From Streptomyces sp. HPF1205 (GTDB lineage Bacteria > Actinomycetota > Actinomycetes > Streptomycetales > Streptomycetaceae): a stretch of DNA of 64,000 bases. Location: contig NZ_JAINVH010000004.1 in assembly GCF_020400825.1 (NCBI RefSeq), positions 1 through 64,000 of the forward strand, written 5' to 3'. The translations under genes were made by a program, and so were the position numbers. Under the pieces are notes generated by a model. The model saw only the letters and a program-made list of their open reading frames with translations, did not search any database and was not told where the DNA came from. The first letter of the stretch is position 1, and each line of letters starts with the position of its first letter. Positions 34,447-46,508 of the stretch are shown piece after piece.

Positions 34447-35304
34447 GTGGTCACCAAGGAACAGCGGCGGCGGCAGCTCGCCCGGGAGAAGTTCGAGCGG
34501 CAGCAGCAGCGCAGGCTGGAGCAGCGGCGCAAGGCCCGGGTGCGCAATTCGGTGATCGCCGCCGTGGTGGCGGTCGCCGTGGCGGGCACGGGCGCGGCCT
34601 TCGCGGCAGGGGCGTTCAAGAGCGACAAGAAGAAGAGCGGCGACAACGCGGCCGCCACCCCGTCGGCCTCCACCTCCCCGTCCGCCTCGGCCGGCGCGAA
34701 GGCGCCCGACCCGTGCGCCAAGCCCGCCAAGGGCGCCCCGGGGACCCAGCAGTGGCACTCCGCGCCGGCCCTGTCGATCGACAAGTCCGCCACGTACACG
34801 TTCACGCTGCGGACGACCTGCGGCACGATCCCGCTGACGCTGGACGCGGCGAAGGCGCCGCAGACCGTCAACTCGTTCGCCTTCCTGGCCGGCCAGGGCT
34901 TCTTCGACCACACCAAGTGCCACCGGCTGACCACGGACCACATCTACGTCCTGCAGTGCGGCGACCCGAAGGGGGACGGCAGCGGCGGCCCCGGCTACAC
35001 CATCCCCGACGAGAACCTGTCGGCGTTCGGCAAGGCGTCCGCCGACGGCAAGGTGGTCTACCCGGCGGGCACCGTCGCGATGGCGAACACGGGCGCGCCC
35101 CACTCCGGCGGCAGCCAGTTCTTCCTGGTCTACAAGGACAGCCGGCTGGCGCCCTCGTACACCCCGTTCGGCACCATCGGCGCGGACGGCATGAAGGTGC
35201 TGGACAAGATCGCCAAGGCGGGCGAGAACGACAGCAGCGGCCCCGGCGACGGCGCCCCGAACGCCACCGTGGTGATCGACAAGGCGACCGTGACCAAGTC
35301 CTGA
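34447..35304 (+). CDS. Membrane-anchored cyclophilin-type peptidyl-prolyl isomerase
   Basis: The 285 residues comprise a very basic cytoplasmic N-terminus (KEQRRRQLAREKFERQQQRR), one membrane helix (about 34-54) and a Ser/Ala/Pro linker. An extracytoplasmic cyclophilin domain follows (about 105-283). The catalytic Arg160 lies in KCHRLTT, then VLQCGDPKGDGSGGPGY and AMANTGAPHSGGSQFFL. The arginine-to-glutamine spacing is two residues longer than in CypA, as in related actinobacterial forms. Two cysteines (Cys158, Cys171) bracket the active loop and could form a disulfide. It probably assists folding of exported proteins. A GTG start after GGAGACGGCGAA is chosen. Confidence 0.9.
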   Translation: MVTKEQRRRQLAREKFERQQQRRLEQRRKARVRNSVIAAVVAVAVAGTGAAFAAGAFKSDKKKSGDNAAATPSASTSPSASAGAKAPDPCAKPAKGAPGTQQWHSAPALSIDKSATYTFTLRTTCGTIPLTLDAAKAPQTVNSFAFLAGQGFFDHTKCHRLTTDHIYVLQCGDPKGDGSGGPGYTIPDENLSAFGKASADGKVVYPAGTVAMANTGAPHSGGSQFFLVYKDSRLAPSYTPFGTIGADGMKVLDKIAKAGENDSSGPGDGAPNATVVIDKATVTKS

Positions 35305-35507
35305 CCGCCGCCGCCCACCGCCCCGGCCTCCCGCAAGGTCGCTGATCGGCACCAATTCCGATTGGGGCGGTATCGGATGCGGACAGCCGGGTCACTGGTC
35401 GCCTATGTTGGCGGTTGGACCGGTCGGGGCCGTCGGCCAGACCGGAGGAAACTGTGGACGATGCCCGCCGGGCGCGCTTCGGCGGGGCATCACGTGGAGG
35501 AGGCGCT

Positions 35508-36737
35508 GTGAGCAGCGACCCGTGGGGCCGCGTCGATGAGACGGGGACCGTGTACGTGCGTACGGCCGACGGCGAGAAGGAGGTCGGCTCGTGGCAGGCG
35601 GGCGCTCCTGAGGAGGCCCTGGCCTACTTCGAGCGCAAGTACGAGGGGCTCGTCGTGGAGATCGGCCTCCTGGAACGGCGGGTGCGGACCACCGATCTCG
35701 CGCCCAAGGAAGCCCTGACGGCCATCGAGCACCTGCGGGCCGCGGTGGCCGAGGGCCACGCGGTCGGCGACCTGGCGGCGCTGGACGCACGGCTGGACGC
35801 GCTGGTGGCGCTGGTGGACAGCCGGCGTGAGGAGCGCAAGGCGGCCAGGGCCAAGCAGCACGAGGAGGCCAGGACCGCCAAGGAGCAACTGGTCGCCGAG
35901 GCCGAGCAGCTCGCGGAGAGCGAGCAGTGGCGGTCCGCGGGCGAGCGGCTGCGCGCGCTGGTGGACACCTGGAAGGGCCTGCCGCGCCTGGACCGCAAGG
36001 CCGACGACGAGCTGTGGCACCGCTTCAGCCACGCCCGCTCGGTGTTCTCCAAGCGGCGCAAGGCGCACTTCGCGTCGCTGGACGCGCAGCGCGAGGAGGC
36101 GCGGCGGACCAAGGAGAAGCTGGTCGCCGAGGCGCAGGCGCTGTCGGACTCCACGGACTGGGGGCCGACCGCAGCCCGCTACCGCGAGCTGATGGCGGAG
36201 TGGAAGGCCGCGGGCCGCGCCCAGCGCGAGGCCGAGGACGATCTGTGGAACCGCTTCCGCGGCGCCCAGGACGTGTTCTTCGCCGCCCGCTCGGCGGTGT
36301 TCGCCGAGCGGGACAGCGAGCAGCGCGACAACCTGGCCGCCAAGGAGGAACTGGTCGCCGAGGCGGAGAAGCTGCTGCCGGTGACGGACCTGAAGTCGGC
36401 CCGGGCCGCGTTCCGTTCGATCAACGAGCGCTGGGAGGCGATCGGCCACGTGCCGCGCGACGCCCGGCCGCGGATCGAGGGGCGGATGCACGCCGTCGAG
36501 CGGGCCCTGCAGGAGGTCGAGGAGAACGAGTGGCGGCGCACCAACCCGGAGGTACGGGCCCGTGCCGCCGGGCTGACCGGCCAGCTCCAGGCCGCGGTCG
36601 ACAAGCTGCGGGCACAGATCGACGCGGCGCGCGCGGCCGGCAACAACGCCAAGGCCGACAAGCTCCAGTCCGAGCTGGATGGCCGGCAGGCGCTGCTGGA
36701 CCAGGCGCTCAAGGGGATGCGGGAGTTCGGCGGCTGA
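35508..36737 (+). CDS. DUF349 repeat protein
   Basis: The function is not established. The 409-residue protein contains at least three consecutive DUF349 units in about 100-345, each with a pattern like SxxWxxxxxRyrelxxxWKxxxxxxrxxxdxLWxRFxxAxdxFfxxR. Highly charged, coiled-coil helices connect them. The N-terminal 100 residues form a small beta domain (DPWGRVDETGTVYVRTADGEKEVGSWQ). It is cytoplasmic with no signal peptide. The GTG start has GTGGAGGAGG upstream. It is convergent with relA, separated by a terminator. Confidence 0.88.
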   Translation: MSSDPWGRVDETGTVYVRTADGEKEVGSWQAGAPEEALAYFERKYEGLVVEIGLLERRVRTTDLAPKEALTAIEHLRAAVAEGHAVGDLAALDARLDALVALVDSRREERKAARAKQHEEARTAKEQLVAEAEQLAESEQWRSAGERLRALVDTWKGLPRLDRKADDELWHRFSHARSVFSKRRKAHFASLDAQREEARRTKEKLVAEAQALSDSTDWGPTAARYRELMAEWKAAGRAQREAEDDLWNRFRGAQDVFFAARSAVFAERDSEQRDNLAAKEELVAEAEKLLPVTDLKSARAAFRSINERWEAIGHVPRDARPRIEGRMHAVERALQEVEENEWRRTNPEVRARAAGLTGQLQAAVDKLRAQIDAARAAGNNAKADKLQSELDGRQALLDQALKGMREFGG

Positions 36738-36801
36738 TCCGGTCGACCGGCTGACGGCCCGCGCCGGTCCGGGGTCCGCCCCGGGCCGGCGTCCGCGCGA
36801 G

Positions 36802-36837
36802 ACGCCGGACGGACCTTCGTGGCCCGTCCGGCGTTTT
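36802..36837 (+). terminator. Intrinsic terminator of the DUF349 gene
   Basis: ACGCCGGACGG and its exact complement enclose an 11-base loop and run into TTTT on the plus strand. A second GC-rich hairpin lies just before it. It separates the convergent DUF349 and relA genes. Confidence 0.8.
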
Positions 36838-36864
36838 CCGTGCGTTCGCCGTGCGCCGCGGCGC

Positions 36865-39330
<2,466 letters not shown>

Positions 39331-39534
39331 GAGCACTCCTCACGCGAGGGGGGAGTCCCATGGTATCGACCTGCGGCGCGAGACGGGCGCCCGGAGCGTA
39401 CGGGCATCCGCCGCGGGAGCCGTACGCCCCCGTACACGCCCCTGGCGCCGCTCCGGGGGCCCGGCGTCGCCCCGGGAGCGGGCAGAGGCCGTCAGGGGCT
39501 CTCAGGGCGTCCAGGGGCGCCCTGGGAGTGGCGG

Positions 39535-40095
39535 TCAGACGGCCACGAGGGAGTCGAGCGGGGCTCCGTCCAGTGCCGGGGCGAGCCGCTCGCGGCCGCC
39601 CAGGAAGCCGAGCTCCAGCAGCACCGCGACCCCCGCGACGGTGGCGCCGCAGCGGCGCACCAGTTCCAGGGACGCCTCGGCGGTGCCGCCGGTCGCCAGC
39701 ACGTCGTCGATGACCAGCACCCGGTCCTGCGGGGTGAAGGCGTCGGTGTGCACCTCGATCTCGGCGGAGCCGTACTCCAGCTCGTACGACTGCGCCAGCG
39801 TGGCGCCGGGCAGCTTGCCCGCCTTGCGGACCGGGACGAAGCCGAGCCGGGCACGGGCGGCCGCGGGAGCGGCGAGGATGAAGCCGCGGGCCTCCAGGCC
39901 GACGACCTTCGTGGCCGCGTGCCGGGCGCACAGCCCGGCCAGGGCGTCCACCAGGGCGTTGAAGGCCACCGGGTCGGCGAGCAGCGGGGTGATGTCCTTG
40001 AAGACCACCCCGGGCGTGGGGTAGTCGGGCACGTCCCGGATGCGGGTGATCAGCAGGTCCCGCAGCTCGGCGGAGGCGGCTTCCGTCGTGGTCAT
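39535..40095 (-). CDS. apt: Adenine phosphoribosyltransferase
   Basis: It salvages adenine to AMP using PRPP. The 186-residue type I PRT shows RIRDVPDYPTPGVVFKDITPLL near the N-terminus, VGLEARGFILAAPAA and VPVRKAGKLP. The PRPP motif VLVIDDVLATGGTAEAS is present. The ATG is clear. It lies between secF and relA in the conserved secDF-apt-relA order, about 200 bases upstream of relA. The spacer has no gene. Confidence 0.96.
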   Translation of the reverse strand: MTTTEAASAELRDLLITRIRDVPDYPTPGVVFKDITPLLADPVAFNALVDALAGLCARHAATKVVGLEARGFILAAPAAARARLGFVPVRKAGKLPGATLAQSYELEYGSAEIEVHTDAFTPQDRVLVIDDVLATGGTAEASLELVRRCGATVAGVAVLLELGFLGGRERLAPALDGAPLDSLVAV

Positions 40096-40160
40096 CTCAC
40101 TGCTTTCGTTCGGTTCGTCTCGTACAACGTACCCGGCGCGCCCGGCCGGCCCGTGACAGC

Positions 40161-40199
40161 CGTCGCCGCCCGGACCTGGTGGTGGTCCGGGCGGCGACG
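40161..40199 (-). terminator. secF terminator hairpin
   Basis: A perfect 16-base inverted repeat (CGTCGCCGCCCGGACC and complement) with a 7-base loop lies 36 bases downstream of secF and before apt. It has no U-run. Confidence 0.7.
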
Positions 40200-40235
40200 G
40201 GATGCGTCAGCGGTGCTCGCCGGCGGGGCCGGCGC

Positions 40236-41423
40236 TCAGCGGCGCTTGCCGGAGGGGCGGTTGCGGCCGCGGCCGGCCCGGCTGGGCTGGCTGCGGGTCG
40301 TGCGGCTCACCGACGACGGGCCCTGGGCGCCCGCGCCCGCCGCGGCGGGGGCGGCGTCCGCGTCGACATCGCCGTCGTCGTCGGACGCGGCGTCCGCGAG
40401 GTCGCCGTCCTCCGCCTCGTCCTGCCCGGCCGGGCCCTCGGCGGCCTTGCGCGCGTCGGCCGCCCGCTTGGCCAGGACCCGCTTGCGCAGCGCCTTGATC
40501 TGCGGCTCGCGCTCCTTGAACTCCGCGACGATCGGGGTCGCGATGAAGATCGAGGAGTAGGCACCGGCGGTCAGGCCGACGAACAGCGCGAGGGCGATGT
40601 CGTTGAGCATGCCGGCGCCGAGGATGCCGCCGCCGATGAACAGCAGCGCGGCGACCGGCAGCAGGGCCACCACCGTGGTGTTGATGGACCGCACCAGGGT
40701 GCTGTTCAGGCTGCGGTTGGCGACGTCGCTGTACGTGAAGCGGTTCTGCTTGGTGATGTCCTTGCTGGCTTCCTTCAGACCGTCGAAGACGACGACGGTG
40801 TCGTAGAGGGAGTAACCGAGGATCGTGAGCAGACCGATGACCGTACCGGGCGAGACCTCGAAGCCGACGATGGCGTACACGCCGGTGGTGATCGTGAGGT
40901 CGTGCAGCAGCGCGATGAGCGCGGCCGCCGCCATGCGCCACTCGAAGGCGATGCCGAGGTAGATCACCACCAGGACCAGGAAGATGATCAGGCCTTCGAC
41001 GGCCTTCCTGGTGATCTCCTTGCCCCAGCTCGGGCCGACGATCTCCGCGTCGATCTTCGACGGGGTGAAGCCGAGGTCCTTGGCGATGTCCCGCTGGACC
41101 GTCTTGGACTCGTCGGTGGTCAGCCCGCTGATCTGGATGCGCAGGCTGCCGTTGCCGAGCTTCTGGACGGTGGCGGTGCGGCCGCCGGTGTCGCCGGCGA
41201 TCCGGTGCTGGGCGTCGCTGACCGAGATCGACGTCTTGGGCGTGTTCAGGACGGCGCCGCCGGAGAAGTCGATGCTCTCCTTGAGGCCGTTCACGGCCAG
41301 GCCGATGATCGCGACGATCGTGACCAGGATCGAGAACGAGTACCAGATTTTCCGCTTCCCGACGAAGTCGTAGCTGACCTCGCCGCGGTGCAGGCGGTGA
41401 CCGAGAGTGCCGAGCTTGGACAT
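40236..41423 (-). CDS. secF: Protein-export membrane protein SecF
   Basis: SecF pairs with SecD to use the proton motive force to pull exported proteins from SecYEG. The 395 residues have a first membrane helix (about 26-44) and a periplasmic-type domain with DFSGGAVLNT. Five helices follow, with GYSLYDTVVVFD and RSLNSTLVRSINTT in the conserved SecF region. A 75-residue charged tail (acidic then Arg-rich, ending GRGRNRPSGKRR) is cytoplasmic and lineage-specific. The ATG overlaps the secD stop by one base. Confidence 0.96.
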   Translation of the reverse strand: MSKLGTLGHRLHRGEVSYDFVGKRKIWYSFSILVTIVAIIGLAVNGLKESIDFSGGAVLNTPKTSISVSDAQHRIAGDTGGRTATVQKLGNGSLRIQISGLTTDESKTVQRDIAKDLGFTPSKIDAEIVGPSWGKEITRKAVEGLIIFLVLVVIYLGIAFEWRMAAAALIALLHDLTITTGVYAIVGFEVSPGTVIGLLTILGYSLYDTVVVFDGLKEASKDITKQNRFTYSDVANRSLNSTLVRSINTTVVALLPVAALLFIGGGILGAGMLNDIALALFVGLTAGAYSSIFIATPIVAEFKEREPQIKALRKRVLAKRAADARKAAEGPAGQDEAEDGDLADAASDDDGDVDADAAPAAAGAGAQGPSSVSRTTRSQPSRAGRGRNRPSGKRR

Positions 41424-43213
41424 CAGGCTTCCTTCGTCTCGGTGTGCTGGCGGCGGACGCGGCGCAGCGGCGCCTTGACGCCCAGGCTCTCCGGGTTGAG
41501 CCCGGACCACTTGTGGCCCTGGGCGTAGAAGGGGCGCCTGGACAGGATCTTCATCAGCGGCAGGGTGAACAGGAAGACCACGGCGACGTCGAGCACTGTG
41601 GTCAGGCCGAGGGTGAAGGCGAAGCCCCGGACCTTGCCGACCGACACCACGTACAGGACGGCGGCTGCCAGGAAGGACACGAAGTCGGACACCAGGATGG
41701 TGCGCCTGGCGCGCGGCCAGCCGCGGGCCACCGCGGGCTGCAGCGACCTGCCCTCCCGCAGCCCGTCTCTGATGCGTTCGAAGAACACGATGAACGAGTC
41801 CGCGGTGATACCGATGGCCACGATCGCGCCGCAGACGGCCGGCAGGTTGAGCGCGAAGCCGATCGCCGAGCCGAGCAGGCACATGATCGTGTAGGTCAGC
41901 GCGGCCGACACCATCAGGCTGAGGACCGCGACGAAGCTCAGGCCGCGGTAGTACAGCAGCAGGTAGAGCACCACCAGCGCCAGGCCGACCGCACCGGCGA
42001 TCATGCCGCCGCGCAGCTGCTCGTTGCCGAGGGCCGGGGAGACGGTGGTCTTGTCGGAGACGCCGAAGGCCACCGGCAGCGAACCGTACTTCAGCACGTT
42101 GGCCAGGTCCTGGGCGGACTTCTGGGTGAAGCTGCCGGAGATCTGGGCGCTGCCGCCGGGCAGGGCCTGCGAGACGCGGGGCGCCGAGACGACGTCACCG
42201 TCGAGGTCGATGGCGAACTGGTTGTTCGGCTGCTGCTGGGAGGCCAGGTCGCCGGTGACCTTGGTGAACTGGCCGGCGCCCTTGCTGTCGAAGGTCAGGT
42301 TGACCACCCAGCCGTTGCCGCCCTGAGTGTCGAAGGCCGCGTTGGCGCCGGAGACCCGCTTGCCGTCGATCAGGGTGGGGCCGAGCACGTACTTGTACCA
42401 GTGGCCGCCCTCCTGGCCGCAGGTGACGACCTTGTCCTTGGGGCCGTTCGCCGCGCGGGCCTTGCCCAGCGCGATGGAGTTCGTGCAGTCCAGTGCGGCG
42501 AACTTCTGCTGCAGGGCCGCGGGGATCGACAGGTCGCCGGTGGCGCCCGTGGCGCCGGGGCTCGTCGGCGCCGACGGGCTGCCGGTGGGCAGCGGGGTGG
42601 GGGCCTTGGCGGGTGCCTTGTCCGCGGCGGACTTCAGCGCGTCGGTGACCGCCCGGCCCTGCGGGGAGGAGCTCGACGTCGGGGTGGACGTGGCCTTCGA
42701 GCCGGCCTTCGGGGATGCGGAGGAACCGGGCGCCGTGGTCGCGGACTTCGAAGGCGTCGGGCTCGGGCTGCCGCTCGGCGAGGAGCTCGGGGAGGCCTTC
42801 GCGGGCTGGCCGTCCTGCACGGCGAGCACCTGGCGGAAGTCCAGCCGGGCGGTGGTGCCGACCTGCTGCTCGGCCTGGTCGGCGTTGGTGCCCTTGGGGA
42901 TGTTGACGATGATGTTGTCGGATCCCTCGGTCTGCACCTCCGCCTCGGAGACACCGAGACCGTTGACACGGCGGTTGATGATGTCAACCGCCGTGTTCAT
43001 GTTGGCCTTGGTGACCGCGTTGCCCTGATGGGGCTTCGCGGTGAGCGTGATGCTGACACCACCGGCGAGGTCGATGCCGAGGCGGGGCGTCCGCTGGCCG
43101 GAGATGAAGATGCCTCCGGTCAGTGCCACCAGGGCGACGAGGATCACGGCCAGAGCACGCCCGGGGTATCCCTGGCTCCCCGAGGACCTGCGGCCCTTGT
43201 TGGCTGCTGCCAC
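41423..43213 (-). CDS. secD: Protein-export membrane protein SecD
   Basis: SecD is the partner of SecF. The 596 residues have an N-terminal membrane helix (about 19-37) followed by RLGIDLAGGVSITL, the P1 domain, and a five-helix membrane block from about 395. That block has GDVVSAPRVSQALPGGSAQISGSF upstream and GIAVDSFIVFFERIRDGLREGRS-like IAIGITADSFIVFFERIRDG. An insertion of about 90 Ser/Pro/Thr/Ala residues (about 136-226) interrupts the extracytoplasmic part and is likely a flexible linker. The GTG start is followed by AAANKGRR. Confidence 0.96.
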   Translation of the reverse strand: MAAANKGRRSSGSQGYPGRALAVILVALVALTGGIFISGQRTPRLGIDLAGGVSITLTAKPHQGNAVTKANMNTAVDIINRRVNGLGVSEAEVQTEGSDNIIVNIPKGTNADQAEQQVGTTARLDFRQVLAVQDGQPAKASPSSSPSGSPSPTPSKSATTAPGSSASPKAGSKATSTPTSSSSPQGRAVTDALKSAADKAPAKAPTPLPTGSPSAPTSPGATGATGDLSIPAALQQKFAALDCTNSIALGKARAANGPKDKVVTCGQEGGHWYKYVLGPTLIDGKRVSGANAAFDTQGGNGWVVNLTFDSKGAGQFTKVTGDLASQQQPNNQFAIDLDGDVVSAPRVSQALPGGSAQISGSFTQKSAQDLANVLKYGSLPVAFGVSDKTTVSPALGNEQLRGGMIAGAVGLALVVLYLLLYYRGLSFVAVLSLMVSAALTYTIMCLLGSAIGFALNLPAVCGAIVAIGITADSFIVFFERIRDGLREGRSLQPAVARGWPRARRTILVSDFVSFLAAAVLYVVSVGKVRGFAFTLGLTTVLDVAVVFLFTLPLMKILSRRPFYAQGHKWSGLNPESLGVKAPLRRVRRQHTETKEA

Positions 43214-43290
43214 CTTCTTGTTTCTCCCTGTTGTACCGCCCCGAGCCGAGCGCTCACGGGGTGGGGTCGAGTTGAGTGAGAGCCCGCCGC

Positions 43291-43800
43291 CTACTTCGAG
43301 TCGGCGCCGGCTCCGGTGCCGGCTCCGGAGCCGTTGTGCTCCGCGGCCTCCCCGGTCTTCTTCAGGTCGACGTGCTCGTCGTGCTCGCTGTGCTCGTCCT
43401 TCGCGCCCGCGGCGGTCCCCGTCCCGTCGTCGTGCGCGCCGCCGGCGGCGTCCCGGGCCGCGTCGGCGGTGTCCTCCCGCGTGCCCTCGGCGCCTTCGGC
43501 GTCCTCGGGCTCCTCCGGCTCGATGCCGTGCACGATCCGGTTGAACTCGTCCTCCGACAGCACGGTCCCGATGGCGTTCTTGGCGAAGTGCACGTGCACG
43601 CCGTCCGTGAGCTCCAGGAGAACCGTCTCCTCGTTGACCTCCTTCACCACCGCGTAGATGCCGCCGATGGTGCGGACACCGGAGCCCGGCTCCATCTTGT
43701 TGCGCATTTCCAAGGCCTGGCGCTGCTTGTTCCTGGCCGAACGGGTCATGAGGAACATGACGCCGATCATGACGATGAAGATGAGGATCAGGGGACTCAC
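43291..43800 (-). CDS. yajC: Preprotein translocase subunit YajC with an acidic tail
   Basis: YajC accompanies SecDF. The 169 residues begin with a membrane helix (about 2-18) and a basic RSARNKQRQALEMRNKMEPGSGVRTIGGIYA segment. The small beta domain ends near DEFNRIV (about 90). A further 75 residues of Glu/Asp/Ala/His-rich sequence are absent from the short E. coli form. The GTG start lacks a strong ribosome site. It is 77 bases upstream of secD and probably co-transcribed. Confidence 0.93.
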   Translation of the reverse strand: MSPLILIFIVMIGVMFLMTRSARNKQRQALEMRNKMEPGSGVRTIGGIYAVVKEVNEETVLLELTDGVHVHFAKNAIGTVLSEDEFNRIVHGIEPEEPEDAEGAEGTREDTADAARDAAGGAHDDGTGTAAGAKDEHSEHDEHVDLKKTGEAAEHNGSGAGTGAGADSK

Positions 43801-43821
43801 GGTCTGGACGTTCCTTCGCGC

Positions 43822-43839
43822 GGCCGGCTTGCGCCGGCC
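43822..43839. terminator. Short hairpin between ruvB and yajC
   Basis: GGCCGGC-TTGC-GCCGGCC is a perfect 7-base stem just upstream of yajC. It could end ruvB transcripts partially or act in the yajC leader. The role is uncertain. Confidence 0.35.
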
Positions 43840-43962
43840 TGGGTCTCGGGATGTGGTTGCCGCTCCGGAGGAAGGGCGTCGGCGGAGTTTAAGCGCTGAC
43901 TCGCCGTTGGAACAACGCCAAGCATGGCACTGGGGTTCCTCAACAAGCGAGTCCCCGCCAGG

Positions 43963-45048
43963 TCACGGCCCGAACAGCCCGGTCTGTCCCGGTCCGGCGG
44001 CACCTTGACCCGCTCCGCCGCCTCCTTGCGGGGGTACGAGGCCCAGGTGCGCCCAGGCCGCGGGGGTCGCCACCCGTCCTCGCGGAGTACGGGCCAGCAG
44101 GCCCTCACGGACGAGGAACGGCTCGGCGACCTCCTCCACAGTCTCACGTTCCTCCCCCACCGCGACGGACAATGTGGACAAACCCACAGGACCGCCTCCG
44201 AAAAGCTTCAGAAGGGCGTGCAGCACGGCCCGGTCCAGGCGGTCCAGACCGCGGGCGTCGACCTCGTAGACCTCCAGGGCGCGGGCGGCGACCTCGCGGG
44301 TGATCACTCCGTCGGCCCGCACCTGGGCGTAGTCCCGGACCCGGCGCAGCAGCCGGTTGGCGATGCGGGGGGTGCCGCGGGAGCGCCCGGCGATCTCCAC
44401 GGCGCCGTCCGCGGCCACGGGGACGTCCAGCAGCCCGGCCGAGCGGTGGATGACCCGCTCCAGTTCGGCGGGCTCGTAGAACTCCATGTGGCCGGTGAAG
44501 CCGAAGCGGTCGCGCAGCGGCGGCGGCAGCAGGCCGGCCCTGGTGGTGGCGCCGACCAGGGTGAACGCGGGCAGCTCCAGCGGGATCGCGGTGGCGCCCG
44601 GCCCCTTGCCGACGACCACGTCGACCCGGAAGTCCTCCATGGCCATGTAGAGCATCTCCTCGGCGGGCCGCGACATCCGGTGGATCTCGTCGAGGAAGAG
44701 CACCTCGCCCTCCTGGAGGGAGGACAGGATGGCGGCCAGGTCGCCGGCGTGCTGGATGGCCGGGCCGGAGGTGATGCGGATCGGGGCGCCCATCTCCGCG
44801 GCGATGATCATCGACAGGGTGGTCTTGCCGAGCCCGGGCGCACCCGAGAGCAATACGTGGTCGGCGGTGCCGCCGCGCTTGCGGGCGGCCTTGAGCACGA
44901 GGTCCAGCTGCTGCCGCACCCGCTCCTGCCCGATGAACTCGTCCAGGTCCTTGGGGCGCAGTGCCGCCTCCACCGCCTGCTCCTCGCGGTCGGCGTCGGC
45001 GGCGACCAGTCGCTCGGCCGCTGCGTCGGGGGCGTCGTCCCAGTTCAT
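43963..45048 (-). CDS. ruvB: Holliday junction branch migration DNA helicase RuvB
   Basis: RuvB hexamers drive branch migration with RuvA. The 361 residues have Walker [10 protein letters not shown] at 69-77, Walker B LFLDEIHR, sensor GATTRAGLL and the [12 protein letters not shown] region. A winged-helix C-terminal domain contains [29 protein letters not shown] glycine/glutamine-rich tail ends it. The ATG gives [10 protein letters not shown], with GGAAGACC upstream. Longer frames upstream overlap ruvA and are shadows. Confidence 0.96.
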   Translation of the reverse strand: MNWDDAPDAAAERLVAADADREEQAVEAALRPKDLDEFIGQERVRQQLDLVLKAARKRGGTADHVLLSGAPGLGKTTLSMIIAAEMGAPIRITSGPAIQHAGDLAAILSSLQEGEVLFLDEIHRMSRPAEEMLYMAMEDFRVDVVVGKGPGATAIPLELPAFTLVGATTRAGLLPPPLRDRFGFTGHMEFYEPAELERVIHRSAGLLDVPVAADGAVEIAGRSRGTPRIANRLLRRVRDYAQVRADGVITREVAARALEVYEVDARGLDRLDRAVLHALLKLFGGGPVGLSTLSVAVGEERETVEEVAEPFLVREGLLARTPRGRVATPAAWAHLGLVPPQGGGGAGQGAAGPGQTGLFGP

Positions 45049-45070
45049 GATGGTCTTCCGGGTCGGGGGC

Positions 45071-45137
45071 GGTTCTCGGTAACAGGTGGTTCTCGGTACG
45101 GGTGGTTCTCGGTGCGGGAAGGTTCGGTACGGGTGGG
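45071..45137. repeat. Short tandem repeat between ruvA and ruvB
   Basis: GGTTCTCGGT occurs three times at 16-17 base intervals, followed by a degenerate fourth copy (GGTTCGGT), with GTAC-GGGT filler. It lies wholly in the ruvA-ruvB spacer. Confidence 0.6.
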
Positions 45138-45224
45138 CGGTGCGGGGTGCCGGTGCCGGGCCCGCCGCGTCGCGGGTGCGGCCCGGCGGGGCGGGGACCG
45201 GCGGGCCCGTGCGCGGGCCGCGGG

Positions 45225-45839
45225 TCAGCGGGTGCGGTTCAGGCTCTGCAGGGCGGCCCGCAGCAGTGTGCCGACGTCGGGCCGCCGGTCGGCCTCGGCC
45301 TGCGGGGTGACGGCCGCCAGCGCCTCGTCGGCCTCCCGGGTGCCGTAGCCGAGCCCCAGCAGAGCGGCGTGCACCTGCTCGCGCCAGGAGGCGCCGACCG
45401 GGCTGCCGACGCCCCGGTCGGCTCCGGGCCCGCCCGCGGGCTCGCCCAGCCGGTCCTTCAGCTCCAGCAGCAGCCGCTGGGCGCCCTTCTTGCCGATGCC
45501 GGGGACGGCCGTCAGCGCCTTCTCGTCGCCCGCGGCCACCGCCGCCCGCAGCGCGTCCGGCGAGTGCACGGCCAGCATCGTCTGCGCCAGCCGCGGGCCG
45601 ACACCGCTGACGGTCTGCAGCAGCTCGAAGACCAGCTTCTCGTCGTCGTCCGCGAAGCCGTACAGCGTCAGGGAGTCCTCGCGGACCACCAGGGAGGTGG
45701 CGAGCCGGGCGGGCCGGCCGACCCGGAGGTCCGCGAGGGTGCCGGGCGCGCACTGGACGGCCACGCCGATGCCGCCGACCTCGATCACCGCGGTGTCGGG
45801 GGCGAGCGCGGCGACCGGGCCGCTGACGAAGGCGATCAT
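45225..45839 (-). CDS. ruvA: Holliday junction branch migration complex subunit RuvA
   Basis: RuvA tetramers bind the junction and load RuvB. The 204 residues have the N-terminal OB fold ([42 protein letters not shown]). Two helix-hairpin-helix motifs follow ([13 protein letters not shown] and [16 protein letters not shown]), and a C-terminal RuvB-contact domain ends the protein. The ATG overlaps the ruvC stop by four bases. Confidence 0.96.
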   Translation of the reverse strand: MIAFVSGPVAALAPDTAVIEVGGIGVAVQCAPGTLADLRVGRPARLATSLVVREDSLTLYGFADDDEKLVFELLQTVSGVGPRLAQTMLAVHSPDALRAAVAAGDEKALTAVPGIGKKGAQRLLLELKDRLGEPAGGPGADRGVGSPVGASWREQVHAALLGLGYGTREADEALAAVTPQAEADRRPDVGTLLRAALQSLNRTR

Positions 45840-46381
45840 GTGGCGGGCTCCTGGGCTGGTCCGGCGGTCTTGCGGTGGGCGGCGACCGCGCGCTGAAGGC
45901 GGCTGTCGGCGGTGCCGCGCCATATGTGGCAGATGGCCAGGGCGAGGGCGTCGGCGGCGTCGGCCGGCTTGGGCGGGGCGTCCAGCCGCAGCAGCCGGGT
46001 GACCATCGCGCCGACCTGCGCCTTGCCGGCCCGGCCGCTGCCGGTGACGGCGGCCTTGACCTCGCTGGGCGTGTGGAGGTGTACGGGCAGCCCCCGCCGG
46101 GCGGCGCAGAGCACGGCGACCGCGCTGGCCTGGGCGGTGCCCATCACCGTACGCACGTTGTGCTGGCTGAAGACGCGCTCGACGGCGACCGCCTCGGGAC
46201 GGTGCTCGTCCAGCCACGCCTCGACGCCGCGCTCGATCTGCACCAGCCGGGTGCCGATGTCCGCCTCGGCGGGCGTGCGCACCACCCCGACGCCCACCAG
46301 TGCCAGCGGACGGCCCGCGGCCCCCTCGACCACGCCGATCCCGCACCGGGTCAGCCCCGGGTCCACCCCCAGCACCCGCAC
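45836..46381 (-). CDS. ruvC: Crossover junction endodeoxyribonuclease RuvC
   Basis: RuvC cuts Holliday junctions. The 181 residues keep the acidic tetrad: Asp7 in [12 protein letters not shown], Glu68 in AVERVF, and the two aspartates in [11 protein letters not shown]. The GTG start follows GGGAGGGGAGCGCG and gives the expected family N-terminus. The frame further upstream is unrelated. It forms the ruvC-ruvA-ruvB set with a repeat-bearing gap before ruvB. Confidence 0.96.
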   Translation of the reverse strand: MRVLGVDPGLTRCGIGVVEGAAGRPLALVGVGVVRTPAEADIGTRLVQIERGVEAWLDEHRPEAVAVERVFSQHNVRTVMGTAQASAVAVLCAARRGLPVHLHTPSEVKAAVTGSGRAGKAQVGAMVTRLLRLDAPPKPADAADALALAICHIWRGTADSRLQRAVAAHRKTAGPAQEPAT

Positions 46382-46461
46382 CGCGCTCCCCTCCCTCCCG
46401 CTCGCCCGATCCTGCCTGCTCCCGCAGGCTATCGGTTGGCACCGACAATCGGCGCGAACGC

Positions 46462-46500
46462 GGGAGGGGCCGGCCGGGGATGTCCCGGCCGGCCCCTCCC
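46462..46500 (-). terminator. yebC terminator, perfect 17-base stem
   Basis: GGGAGGGGCCGGCCGGG and its exact complement are separated by 5 bases and begin 9 bases beyond the yebC stop. It is one of the strongest hairpins in the window, again with no U-tract. It separates yebC from ruvC. Confidence 0.8.
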
Positions 46501-46508
46501 GACGCGCC

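Noticed and set aside
45102..45896. Plus-strand frame across ruvA
   Set aside because: Antisense to ruvA with skewed composition. The repeats in its first part are intergenic.
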